Shown: positions 1-9,302 of the stretch, one piece after another | Layout of the letters: each line of letters opens with the position of its first letter | Position numbering within the stretch: the stretch's first letter is position 1 | Source of the DNA: Dermanyssus gallinae | Lineage: Eukaryota; Arthropoda; Arachnida; Mesostigmata; Dermanyssidae | Direction of reading: 5' to 3' | NCBI GenBank assembly: GCA_003439945.1 | Contig: QVRM01006801.1 | Location: 172,501-236,500, forward strand | DNA length: 64,000 nt | Notes under the pieces: model-generated | The model's database searches: none | Told to the model about the DNA's origin: nothing | The model's input: only the letters and a program-made list of their open reading frames with translations | Program-made: the position numbers and the translations under genes

Positions 1-1607
1 GGTAGCACGTAGATCTACCTAGTTACTACGTCAGCAGCTGTTGCTGTTGCTGCACCACGTCCGTTTCCTGATGTGCCGCCACGGAGTATCGCAACGTGGA
101 TAGAAATGGTGTGGTTCTAAACGGCGACGTACTGCACTGACTGATCAGGGAAACCTGAGGGGCGCGTGAGCAACACCACCGACTACATTTAGCTAGTGTG
201 TTGGCCAGAGTCAACGCGGACAGGCTCACCGCAAAAAACAAGACCGGGGGGTGGTGCGCAAACGTACCGGCATATCATGGCAATCTCCAGCAATTGCTTG
301 CACCCCCCCGTCCGCCTGTTTCTCTCTCACCCCCCTCCCCTCCCCCCGGTCTCTCTCTATTTGTCTGTGCAGCGGCAACAAAGTCTCTCTGTTTCTTTTT
401 TTTTTAATTATCCAGTCCACCACACACGATTTGAGCGCCTATATATATATATATGTATATAACTTGCCTAAGCCTCGCGCGCTACAAATCCACCACAAGC
501 ACCAGCATATAATCTACATACGTCAGCACGACCCTGCCGGCACTGTCGCGGAAATCATCTCTCTCTCTCTCTATTGTGAGCATTGCATCAAGCAACCCAT
601 CAATGCACTTTGAACTCCCACCTTCCCTCCCTCCAACTCCTGCCGCCATTGCCATCGCCACCACCGCTACCACTACCGACATTGCGACCCCTAGATACTA
701 TAGATGTGAACGCGTAAATGTTTGTTGACTCTCTGTCCGTTTCTTTCTTTTCCACTCTACATATGCTCTCGTCGGCCGCTCCCTCGTAGTCTTCCCGCTC
801 TCTCGAGTGGAGTCTGCATGCATCTCATCATTCGTCACTCATTAGTGAGACGCCGCATTCAGCTGCGGGCTGTGTGTTTGCTGACCGCACCGTTGCGTGA
901 TATGTCTGCGGGCGGTTGGCCGGCCGGCAATTCGCGGTAGAGAGATAGAAACAGTCAGAGAAAGAGACAAACAAAAATTGAGATACAGACCAAGAGGGAG
1001 AGAGATAGATAGATAGATAGATAGATTGAAAGAACGATTCACACAACCAACATTTGACCAACCACCCGATAAGGAGTCGAGAGATCGCGACCCGATGCGC
1101 TCCATCTTCGGAGCGGCCGTACTCGAAGCGTGGTACGAGTAGGAAAATTGCTGGTAGGTGGATAGTGCACAGTGCGTAAATAGATGGCGTGTGGTGTCGA
1201 ACCATGACCTTTCAGTCGTGTCGATTTGCGGCGACAAGGTGTCGACTTTCGAACACCCAACCCGGAAGCATCGCCACCATCATCGCCACCATCGCTGTCC
1301 CCATATCATGGCTGATTTCCGTCTAGCAGCCGAGACAATGAACCATTTCCAGTTTCGGCCGGTGTACCTGTACCACACTACTTGGAGTACACTGTCCTCA
1401 CCGCTAGTTCCTACCACTACTACAACCTGTAATACTACGACCAGCTATTCGAAGTTATTCGGCTCTGCTCTCTAGCGGCTAGCTACATCTAGTTCAATAG
1501 TTGTAGTTAAAAATGAAATAAATTGCTAGAAATACCAGAAGAAGCGGAAGAAGTAGCTGCTGTTGACGTTGTGTTGTAATAGTCATCGCGAGCGCAGAAA
1601 TAATAGT

Positions 1608-1649
<42 letters not shown>

Positions 1650-2450
1650 ATAATACAAAAAAAAACAATATATACAAAAATATTATATATATATATATAC
1701 AAAATCGTCGTGCTCTCCTTTAAGCATCAGCGGTACTGATCTTAGAAATGTCTGCATTACATTTTTGTACACACACATACGCTATCAGCACTCATGTAGC
1801 GATGATCTGTGCAATCTAGATTCCATATCGTTGTTAACGCTCAGGGTGGTGTTTACCTTCTCAGTTTACTCCAGAGATCCTTCTACCAAGAGGCGATTGT
1901 TTTGTAGCACGTGACTTTATTTGACAGGTCGGTACGGCGCGCTCAGCCTTGCGTTATGGGGGCTATTAGTGGGATGCGGGGTAGATATATGGTCGCGCGT
2001 GTTTGATTATTGTAAGTAACCCGGTGTGAAACGGGCTAGCGGTGTCATGGCTATTGAAACACCTGTAATCCCAGTTTAGTAGCCATTCTGTAGAGCGATA
2101 GGTGGTAGTATTTGAACGATAGCGACAGAGTGCGCGCGCCACGACGAAACAATAATGCACACAATTATATGCACAGCTAAGTGGACCTCTTACAGACAAC
2201 GTACCAAACGACTCCTGATAGCATATTCTACTGCTAGTATTAAATTTTTTTTAAGGAGGTTGTTTTTAATAATTCTAGACTATCCTCCGTCCCCTACGGG
2301 CTTGGAACTTAACCTGAGGTATATCTTCAATGCCCGAGGGCCGGACATGTTAAGATATCTAGGGTTTCCCCAACAGTCCTTGTGGCAGCAGCATGGCCGC
2401 TGACTCTCAGCGGTATGGTTTATCATCTATTCTCAATGAGCATCGCTCAA
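1..2450. other. Noncoding stretch, no gene recognised
   Basis: Short overlapping open frames on both strands have no recognisable domain and are rich in CT/GA runs. A (GATA)n tract lies near 1003-1027 and (TA)n tracts at 1610-1645 and about 1683-1700. No exon, RNA gene or transposon remnant could be supported here. Confidence 0.5.
1610..1645. repeat. (TA)n microsatellite
   Basis: A pure TA dinucleotide run of about 36 bp. A shorter TA run follows at about 1683-1700. Confidence 0.95.
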
Positions 2451-2454
2451 AGAA

Positions 2455-2570
2455 AATTCGACCAACAACAGGGATCGAACCGGCGACACGCCGGTCGATG
2501 ACAGCCATGACCAGCGCACTGGTCCCTTAAACTACGCCGCCACAAGGTTCAAGCCTCGAGTCACAGGTCG
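2455..2570 (-). repeat. tRNA-like SINE head (family 2)
   Basis: Read on the minus strand, this segment has an A-box-like GGCGGCGTAGTTTAAGGG and, about 60 nt later, a perfect B-box core, CCGGTTCGATCCC. A long variable arm precedes the T arm (ACCGGCGTGTCGCCGGT folds on itself). The acceptor ends do not pair well and no CCA-type end is seen. It therefore looks like the tRNA-derived 5' head of a SINE rather than a working tRNA. It differs in sequence from the SINE copies at 3083, 4561 and 6713. Confidence 0.5.
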
Positions 2571-3082
2571 AACGTCAAACAACGCTCAATATTTCAACAA
2601 ATCTCTAGTCCACCGACTCTGGCCCATATTCTACTGCTAAAATTAATAATTTTAAACCCGCATCCTGTCTGGGCAGTTTGTGTAGATGGTACAGCACATT
2701 TCGAGCTCCACATTTAAATCAGCAAAGACCGACAAAAATACAGATCGTATGAAGGCTATAATTGACAAAAACTCTTTCGGCTTTAATGCCAAATTCACAA
2801 GATTGTGCACATTGACTCACAAAAAAATCTACTCGATGGGTACATCAAGATTTTTTGCAGACCGAAAAGAAACCCGAATCTTTCCGGCTTGAGAATGTTT
2901 GGTCATGTCTGACGAGAGTCTTCTTCTTTGCTTGGTCATCCTTGTTCCCGAGACTGGCCACAGTTAGTGAGTCACTTAGGTATAATATGTTTATGATCTT
3001 CTATCCAAGTCCCAAGGCTCGCAGCGATTAGGCGTTAGAGCGTCGACTGACAAGGTAATGGGCGCCATCTTCTTCCAGGAGT

Positions 3083-3175
3083 CGAGTCCGGTGGCGTGGT
3101 GGATTAAGTCTCCGCCTCGCGATCGGAGGAGAGATAGGTGCGCGGGTTCGAGGCCCACCGTTGCACATTTGTAGA
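3083..3175 (+). repeat. tRNA-derived SINE (family 1), 5' head only
   Basis: The segment contains an A box (GGTGGCGTGGTGGATTAAG) and a B box (GCGGGTTCGAGGCCC) spaced as in a tRNA, followed by CACCGTTGCACATTTGTA. The same string occurs, inverted, at 4561-4742 and 6713-6892. Homology to those copies stops just after ACATTTGTA, so the 3' body is missing or replaced. Confidence 0.65.
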
Positions 3176-3179
3176 ATGC

Positions 3180-4560
3180 CTATCAGAATGTGTGTTCTTT
3201 CTCACTGTGCCAACCAAAGACTCTAATGCGTATCTTAAGCGTCTCTACACCACGAAAACGTGCCAACTTACCGGCCTGAATGCACTGAAGCCGCATCTGG
3301 AACCACAGCGTGAAACACGCCTATTTTCTCGACTTGGTACCGCACGATTCCTCGTTTCAAAAAGAAATAAAAAAAAGCATTGTAAGGAGGACATTTTCGT
3401 TTACAAAGTGGAACCACAAAACATTTTGCAGCGCGTTTTGGAGGAGTTTTTGATGCATGGATTCGCTGTTTCATACAAGGGCGCAACATAAAAAATATCT
3501 ATCAAACAAAAACAAAAAAAAACATTTAAAAAACCTTGCCAAGTCCCTGTATATGAATCTAACCCTAACAAAATCATTACATAATAATCAGATCTCCGCA
3601 ACGATGGGTCATCTTGGAGACCTTTGATCATGGAAGACGGCTCTGTTCCTCCATCTGTAAGCTGGAGTGACGCTTAGATGACGCCGCGGCAGTTCTGTCT
3701 CGTGCGTTTGAATGCCACAACAAGCAAATATAGTTAGACTCTTGACACTCAAATGCCAGGGATATCAGATAAAATTCTATTTATACATACGCAAGCATAT
3801 ACTAATCTGCAATCTGTAACAAACATGTTCACTGCCGTATACATATATCTCTGTCTCAAGGGTTTCTTTTTCCGGCGGTCCATGACGTTTGCATAAACAT
3901 ATATTGTGATCTAAATGATTAACTATCAAACGAAGTGGAAAGCTTTCTCAAGGACCGTCGAGTCCTTGAAGATCAATGATACTCAACATCGAAGGCATTG
4001 TAAGGTACGAAGGTTATGCCTTTTATTGTGAATCTTAAGGACATTGTTATGATGCCATTCGGCGATACAATGTCCGGCTCCCAAACGCATGGTAAAACGT
4101 GTTCTAGGTATATATGCAGTGCACTTGAACACTCCAAGACAGATCGTTTAAATTCGGCATGTACGGCACCTTGGATAGAGTTCGCCCATTCACTCACTTT
4201 TAATCGAAACTATACGCTGTGCTCTTGTATTTAGCTGCGATTTGACTGTTCAATAGCTTTTACTTTAGGCAGGCTTGTCTAACGCTGCGTTTGCAGATAC
4301 CATTTACTCATCTATTCACCTTTGAAACGTAGAGACAATATGAAATGTTCATGGCTAAACGAGTTTATATAGCGCCCATTGTGTCACACAGCCGGTGAAT
4401 ACTATAGAGACAATATATACATTTACAGTATGAGTGCCTATGCGTCGTACAACTCACACCTATACCTTAGCACGTAGAATCAAGCATTCAGTAACAGTAC
4501 TTCAGTATAAGTGTGATAGTACTGGTCTGATAAGTTCGCCAAGCTTCCTCGGGAAGGTAC
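3180..4560. other. Noncoding stretch
   Basis: The open frames at 3138-3631 have no recognisable domain and overlap on opposite strands. Nothing else could be supported. Confidence 0.4.
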
Positions 4561-4742
4561 TTTTTTAAGGCTCACTCTCAGCCAACACTTAACGTCCACG
4601 AAACCGTTTTTGCATTGCCTCATAAGTCGGACCCCAATAAATACAAATGCGCAACGATGGAGATCGAATCCGTGCACCCATGTATCCCCTCCGGTCGCAA
4701 GGCGCACGCGAATGCACCACGCCACAGGGCTCGACTAGGGAG
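4561..4742 (-). repeat. tRNA-derived SINE (family 1), near full length
   Basis: On the minus strand the element runs from a tRNA-like head (start near TCGAGCCCTGTGGCGTGG, B box around GGATTCGATCTCC) through a body containing ATTTGTATTTATTGGGG to a 3' end around GGCTGAGAGTGAGCCTTAAA. It aligns along its whole length with the copy at 6713-6892, about 180 bp. The two copies have diverged by many point changes, so the family is old. Confidence 0.75.
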
Positions 4743-4869
4743 GGCACTAAGGGACATGGTATCTCTTGCAGGTTTCCCCACATGGAACACCCTGCAATGA
4801 GCTTCTGGGTAGTGGCAACCAAAACTCTGCAGAAAATATGATAAAATATATTTACCCAAAAGCGGGCCA

Positions 4870-5330
4870 TAAATTAACGATTCCAAGACACGGGCTCGTT
4901 CCCTTTCATGCGCTTCCAGTTTTTTCCATTCCCGCGTTGTCAGTAGATGTCAGCTGTCCTGCCCTCCTGGAAGATGGCCGTGACACAGAAAACATTCTGG
5001 GGAACATATACCTCTATCATTTTGCACAAAACCCTGTCTCGGGCCGCCAGGTCGAAAATTGCCATAGATGTGTTATAGCATTTATAGCAATTGTCTGCGC
5101 TATGCTAAGCCATTATGAAAGCGCGGTTGGATCTCCCTTTCCTTTGAGGGCCACTAGTGGAGTGACAGCGCAGAGATGGTGGCCGTACTCCAGCATCCGT
5201 TGAACAGAGCCGTCTTCAAGGCACTCTTCAGATGCGCATTGCGCACAACGTATGAAATCAGAAAATCCTGACACAGTAAATGTTCTCCGAGTACGACGCC
5301 ACCGTATCTTGTACGTTAGTCTCATCGTGA
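4870..5330 (-). mobile_element. Family B LINE, reverse transcriptase fragment (degraded)
   Basis: In the minus-strand frame at 5325-5113 the segment CLEDGSVQRMLEYGHHL followed by VALKGKGDP matches the region just before the first RT palm motifs. The same position in the better copy at 20888-20694 reads ECLRAGTIPSQWLEATLLV and IPKEKGDP. Downstream, frame-shifted pieces continue the RT domain to about 4870. Stops and frameshifts make it a relic. It abuts the family A fragment that starts at 5335 on the other strand. Confidence 0.55.
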
Positions 5331-5334
5331 GCTC

Positions 5335-5660
5335 GTCATACTAGCCGGGAGGTCGGAGCAGCCACTCGCTTTGCAGGTGACCGCAAACTGGCTAAATTTC
5401 GCGAACTGGAGAAAAACTACATCGTTCAGCCGGTCGACTTTGGGTTCGATGAAAAAAGGCAAGGAGTTTCCCGGCTTAGCTGTGAGCTTGAATAGCTGTG
5501 GAAACCGGTGATAGAAGGGCATGCCAGTGTTTGCTACAGAGGGAATCGATCATTGGTTTATTGCCCACAGACAAGAAACTCGCTTTTCTGCCGTAGCCGA
5601 GTCTCTGCGTAGCACATCAATTTACATATTCAGAAGCTGCCGTTCTGTGCAAGGGGACTA
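5335..5660 (+). mobile_element. Family A (R2-like) LINE, C-terminal fragment
   Basis: A + strand frame reads RKLAKFRELEKNYIVQPV. This matches the segment that follows the endonuclease core in the copy at 18900-19130 (RKILKYRELEATFIVQPV) and the KLAKYASI segment of the copy at 11940-12660. The preceding CCHC and PD..D motifs are absent, so only the last part of the protein remains, broken by stops. Confidence 0.5.
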
Positions 5661-5892
5661 GTGTCGTGGCAAATGAATCGGTTGTAGACCGTCTCTATAA
5701 ACTTTACAATAATTATTAAAACTGATTTACCTATTACATTACAAACGTAAAAAGACATTTGTTAAATTAGGGTTACCTTTGTGAAAAACAAACTACGAGC
5801 AATGCACATGTTCCGACTTCCTTTGCTGTTTAGGACTTCCGTCGCACCTTTTGTACGGTAAAAGGTCACTGTTAACTGTAGAACTTTTTCAG

Positions 5893-6024
5893 TTAGCTAA
5901 GCTTAATAATTCATATGCAAGCAAATATAGTCTGTTAGGTGAGCAAAGACGCGCGGTGTTAGCTTTGCTTAATAATTCACATGCAAAAAAATATAGTTTG
6001 TTAGGTAAGCGGAGACGCTCTTTT
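5893..6024 (+). repeat. Two-copy tandem repeat, 66-bp period
   Basis: Two diverged copies of a 66-bp unit begin at 5893 and 5959, each starting TTAGCT and containing GCTTAATAATTCA and ATATAGT.TGTTAGGT. No function is evident. Confidence 0.8.
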
Positions 6025-6029
6025 AGTGC

Positions 6030-6680
6030 GTCTGGTTATACGATCATTGCCCACCAACTTCACAAGTGTTTGCAGGTCTTCTCGTCAGACAAACTTCCTG
6101 ATTTGTATACACATACTGTGCTATATGCCTTTGCTTTGCGTCGAGGTTGGATACTTACACGAACTTGTTGAAATCTACGAGCAAACTGAAACTAAACAAA
6201 CACTTCTAAACATGATTTAAAAGGGTATTTAATGGTTAAACAGGCGCCCTATCGCATCAATTTTGAATGCAAGTCCGGCATAATACTTACAATGCCGACT
6301 GACACACCCTTTTTGTGTCATGTTATATGAGGGTGCTGCGCTTCTTGAGGGCCTGCGAACCCTAATATGGCAAAGTCATTAATGCCTTGCTTTTAGGATC
6401 TCTGGGTATTTTCTGTAACGCTACATGGCCAGAGGATGTTCATCAAATTCTATTTAGGTCCTCATTTTGGAGCTATACTCGAGGTCTCAATTAAAATAGT
6501 AGTTTATGTGTAATTTGTTAATTTCCACAAGTATGTATTTATCATTGGGTAGTAACGACAGTTTGACATCTAACATTGAAAAATATATCGATAACCAATT
6601 GGCTTATAACTACATTGCAAGGACTATAGTATGCTGAGCAGACCCCAGCTCCTATGATGAATCACCTATTTGCATGCAAA
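6030..6680. other. Noncoding stretch
   Basis: No coding or RNA signal was recognised between the 66-bp repeat and the (TA)n tract. Confidence 0.4.

Positions 6681-6681
<1 letters not shown>

Positions 6682-6713
<32 letters not shown>
6682..6713. repeat. (TA)n microsatellite
   Basis: A TA run of about 32 bp directly abuts the 3' end of the SINE copy at 6713. Confidence 0.95.
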
Positions 6714-6715
<2 letters not shown>

Positions 6716-6892
6716 CTTTTCGGGCTGACCCTCAGCCAAGATTAAACGTCCATGGAACTGCTTTACGCATTGCCTCATAGACGGAGCCCTATAAATACAA
6801 ATGTGCAACGATGGAGCTCGAACCCACGCACCTATGTGTCTCCTCCGGTCGCGAGGCGCAGGCGAATGCACGACGCCACCGAACTCGACTAA
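6713..6892 (-). repeat. tRNA-derived SINE (family 1), near full length
   Basis: This is the second near-complete copy. On the minus strand it has a head with GGTGGCGTCGTGC, a B box around GTGGGTTCGAGCTCC, the body string ATTTGTATTTATAGGGCTCC and a 3' end GGCTGAGGGTCAGCCCGAAAAG. The 3' end contains a short hairpin (GGCTGA...TCAGCC). It matches the copies at 3083 (head), 4561 (whole) and 43642 (tail). Confidence 0.78.
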
Positions 6893-7137
6893 AGTCCATA
6901 TATATAGAAATCCTTTTACACTGTTTCAGAGATTGCGATTTCAAGTACAGATGCTTGCTGACCAAATATTATTTACAAACAACATCTCGCTCAAATGGTC
7001 GAGCGTTCACGTGTACTCACACATGCAATAGGATCGAGAACTGCAAAAACATATTTAGAAATTCTTCATGCTTTCAAAGTTTGTGTCTGATTAGTGAGGT
7101 ACCGTTTTTCGTGATACGATAACACAATTTTTGCAAA

Positions 7138-7210
7138 GGGGATGTAGCTCAGATGGTAGAGCGCTCGCTTAGCATGCGAGAGGTACTGGGATCGATACCC
7201 AGCATCTCCA
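7138..7210 (+). tRNA. tRNA-Ala (anticodon AGC), copy 1, intact
   Basis: This 73-nt gene folds as a complete cloverleaf. The acceptor stem GGGGATG/CATCTCC includes the G3.U70 wobble, the main alanine identity element, and the discriminator base is A. The D arm is GCTC...GAGC. The anticodon stem CTCGC/GCGAG closes a 7-nt loop with AGC at 7171-7173. The T arm is CTGGG/CCCAG with loop ATCGATA, as in arthropod tRNA-Ala. A Pol III stop, TTTTT, lies at 7217-7221. It heads an array of related units that extends to about 9740. Confidence 0.96.
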
Positions 7211-7280
7211 AATTTGTTTTTATCTATCATGCTTTTATTTTATTTTATCGGGCAATGCTACCTTCGGAGTGTGCAACAGT

Positions 7281-7335
7281 GGGATTAGCTTAGCTTTTTA
7301 GGAGGACGAGGAATTATAGGACTCGTCTAACATTT
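7281..7335 (+). pseudogene. Half tRNA-Ala-like unit
   Basis: GGGATTAGCTTAG resembles the 5' third of the tRNA. It is followed by GACTCGTCTAACATTTGTCAT, which recurs almost exactly at 7521-7563 after the second intact gene. The array therefore began as a two-part unit: an intact tRNA followed by a broken one. Confidence 0.5.
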
Positions 7336-7386
7336 GTCATCACTTTATTTATTGCCCATTTTTAATTATTCTTCAAATTCTAGGTA

Positions 7387-7459
7387 GGGGGTGTAGCTCA
7401 GATGGTAGAGCGCTCGCTTAGCATGCGAGAGGTACTGGGATCGATACCCAGCATCTCCA
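7387..7459 (+). tRNA. tRNA-Ala (anticodon AGC), copy 2, intact
   Basis: This copy differs from copy 1 only at one acceptor position (GGGGGTG instead of GGGGATG, giving a G5.U68 pair). G3.U70, the AGC anticodon (7420-7422), D and T arms and discriminator A are all kept. TTTT at 7466-7469 can end Pol III transcription. The spacing from copy 1 is 249 bp. Confidence 0.95.
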
Positions 7460-7520
7460 AAAATCTTTTAATCAATCATGTTTTCTTTCTTTTTGTACAG
7501 GCCTTTCGAAATGTGCAGCA

Positions 7521-7563
7521 ATGGGACGTAGCTTAGATGATAAAGGACTCGACTAACATTTGT
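7521..7563 (+). pseudogene. Half tRNA-Ala-like unit
   Basis: GGGACGTAGCTTAGATGATAAAGGACTCGACTAACATTTGTCAT keeps the acceptor 5' strand and D arm of the tRNA but lacks the T arm. It is the partner of the similar half unit at 7281-7335. Confidence 0.5.
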
Positions 7564-7613
7564 CATTACTTTATTTTTTCTTTATTTTTAAATATACTTT
7601 AAATGCCAAGCAA

Positions 7614-7679
7614 GGGGATGTAGCTCAGATAGGTATTTTAGCATGCGAGAGGTACAGGGATCGATACCTAGCCTCTCCA
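7614..7679 (+). pseudogene. tRNA-Ala pseudogene, deletion in anticodon arm
   Basis: The acceptor stem, D arm start, AGC and T arm are recognisable. About 7 nt are missing from the 5' side of the anticodon stem (AGATAGGTATTTTAGCATGCGAG), so the anticodon arm cannot form. Confidence 0.8.
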
Positions 7680-7756
7680 AAATTATTTATTGTAAAAACC
7701 CGTTACGATTAATTTGTTTTAGCACACAGTGTAGCCAACTAATAACATGTAAGGAG

Positions 7757-7835
7757 ATATGAATGCAGCTCAGCTGGTACAGCGCGTAGTTGTGCATGCG
7801 GGAGGTACTAGAGTATTTGATACCCAGAATCTTCA
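7757..7835 (+). pseudogene. tRNA-Ala-derived pseudogene
   Basis: GAATGCAGCTCAGCTGGTACAGCGCG keeps the D arm. The anticodon region reads GTTGTGCATGCGGG, with TGC before the conserved ATGCG and one extra base. The T arm (GTATTTGATACCC) has an insertion. Confidence 0.7.
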
Positions 7836-7908
7836 AACAAATGTTTAAAAACATGCGACTCATTGCATTATGCTTTTGCACACTTTGCTACTTAATAATC
7901 GGTTACAC

Positions 7909-7981
7909 GGGGATGCAGCTCAGACGGTAGAAAGCTCGCTTTGTATGCGAGAGGTACTGGGATGGATACCCGGTATCTTCA
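7909..7981 (+). pseudogene. tRNA-Ala-derived copy with UGU anticodon
   Basis: The unit is full length at 73 nt. It keeps the acceptor stem (with G.U pairs, including position 3-70), the D arm and an intact CTCGC/GCGAG anticodon stem. The loop is TTTGTAT, so the anticodon reads TGT (7942-7944), which would read Thr ACA. The T loop is ATGGATA, losing the invariant C56, and two acceptor pairs are weakened. Probably a pseudogene, but structurally the least damaged of the altered copies. Confidence 0.7.
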
Positions 7982-8186
7982 CGGTTTTTTTTAGGCTTTT
8001 AATTTTTGGAAAGCCACACTGGCACAAAAAAGCCACACCTGTCACACCAGTGAAGCGCTGCTTATTCAGGCTGAATATATTTTATGTAGTATGCGAGAGG
8101 TTAGAAGAACTACCTAGATTTTTTTTTCTATTTTCGATGCTGCTTTAAATATACCTGGTGTGCCGTACGGCCAAGCATTGTGCGGA

Positions 8187-8253
8187 GGGCATGTAGCTCA
8201 GATGGTAGAGCTTAGCACGCAAGAGGTACTGGATTCAATACCCAGCATCTCCA
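8187..8253 (+). pseudogene. tRNA-Ala pseudogene, anticodon-stem deletion
   Basis: The D arm (GTAGCTCAGATGGTAGAGC) runs directly into TTAGCACGCAAGAGG, so the 5' anticodon stem is lost. The T arm and CATCTCCA end remain. Confidence 0.75.
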
Positions 8254-8256
8254 AAA

Positions 8257-8329
8257 ATGGATGCAGATCAGACGGTAAAGCCCTGACTGATACAACAAGA
8301 GGTACTAGGATCTATACCTAGCATCTCCA
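8257..8329 (+). pseudogene. tRNA-Ala pseudogene, degraded anticodon arm
   Basis: The unit is full length, but the anticodon region reads CCTGACTGATACAACAAGAGG and no longer folds. The T arm (CTAGG/CCTAG) and CATCTCCA end are kept. Confidence 0.7.
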
Positions 8330-8384
8330 GGAAAAACGATGTCATGATTTTATCTATTTTAGCACGCCAATTAGGACTACGCAT

Positions 8385-8457
8385 GGGGGCAAAGCTTAGA
8401 TGGCAGAGCGCTCGCTTATCATGCGAGAGATATTAGGATCGATACATAGCATCTCCA
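8385..8457 (+). pseudogene. tRNA-Ala-derived copy with AUC triplet
   Basis: The unit is 73 nt. The anticodon stem CTCGC/GCGAG is intact with ATC (8418-8420) in place of AGC. The acceptor stem is broken at two positions (GGGGGCA against CATCTCC) and the T stem has mismatches, so it is most likely inactive. Confidence 0.7.
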
Positions 8458-8548
8458 AACCTATCACGATTTTATTACAATAGCCCATACGGTAGCTAAA
8501 GCATGTCCTGCTGCGGTGTAAACAAGCCCCCCACCCCAGCACTTCTAA

Positions 8549-8577
8549 TAATATATATATATATATATATATATATT
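8549..8577. repeat. (TA)n microsatellite inside the tRNA array
   Basis: A TA run of about 28 bp lies in the longer gap between tRNA-like units 8385-8457 and 8690-8762. Confidence 0.95.
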
Positions 8578-8689
8578 TGCTTTTTGTTTTTTTAATAGAA
8601 GAACCTGCCTAGTAATCTGGATATCTAGGCGCCCAAGAAATCTAACAATCTATCTCTCACACTGTAACGAGTCAAATAATGCCAAGCGA

Positions 8690-8762
8690 GGGGATGTAGC
8701 TTAGATGTTAGAGCGCTCGGTCAACATGCGGGAGATACTACGAGCGATACCTAACATTTCCA
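8690..8762 (+). pseudogene. tRNA-Ala-derived copy with AAC triplet
   Basis: The unit is 73 nt with acceptor and D arm recognisable. The anticodon region CTCGGTCAACATGCGGG carries AAC at 8723-8725 with one G-G mismatch in the stem. The T arm is degraded (ACGAGCGATACCT). Confidence 0.65.
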
Positions 8763-8904
8763 AAAACCTTGTTCAAAACTTGTCCTGCTTTTATTTACCT
8801 TAACCAACTATGCTGTAAATAAATAAAAATGCCATGCTAAGAATGCAGCTCGGATTTCAATTTACTTATATTTGCGTGTTATGCAGTCAAAGTAATGTTG
8901 TCAA

Positions 8905-8977
8905 GTAGATGTAGCCTAGGTACTAGAGCGTTCGGTTAGCATGCGAGAGGTAGTGGGACCAATCTCTACCATATTTA
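8905..8977 (+). pseudogene. tRNA-Ala pseudogene
   Basis: GATGTAGCCTAGGTACTAGAGCGTTCGGTTAGCATGCGAGAGG keeps the AGC loop. The T arm and 3' end are decayed. A further scrap, GAATGCAGCTCGGATT, lies at about 8840-8855. Confidence 0.65.
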
Positions 8978-9048
8978 AAAATATTTTTTAAGGCCAGTCA
9001 TGATTTTACTTACTTTAGCACACCATGCTAATAAATAGTGACATGGAC

Positions 9049-9116
9049 GTGTCTGTAGCTTAGATGGTAGAGCGCTCGCTTAGCACGCGAGAGGTAATAA
9101 ATGCCCAGCCTCTCTA
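9049..9116 (+). pseudogene. tRNA-Ala pseudogene, truncated T arm
   Basis: CTGTAGCTTAGATGGTAGAGCGCTCGCTTAGCACGCGAGAGG is well kept through the anticodon arm (AGC). Several bases of the T stem and loop are then lost. Confidence 0.7.
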
Positions 9117-9186
9117 AGAATATGCTTGTAAATCTGTCATGATTCTATTGCGTTAGCACACAATGTACCTAGATAAGGCCATGTTA

Positions 9187-9259
9187 AAAGATGAAGATCA
9201 GGTGATAGAGCGTTGGCTTTGCAAGCGAGAACTGCCAGAATCGATACCCAGCATCTTTA
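9187..9259 (+). pseudogene. tRNA-Ala-derived copy with TGC triplet
   Basis: ATGAAGATCAGGTGATAGAGCG is the decayed D arm, followed by TTGGCTTTGCAAGCGAGAA. The triplet TGC sits at the anticodon position, and the T arm GAATCGATACCC is partly kept. Confidence 0.6.
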
Positions 9260-9302
9260 AAATGAATTTTCAGGCCCTATTTTATTTAAGTTCAAAGTAC
9301 GC

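Noticed and set aside
7909..7981. Functional tRNA-Thr(UGU)
   Set aside because: The T loop lacks C56 and acceptor pairs are weakened; the body is alanine type. Kept as a pseudogene.
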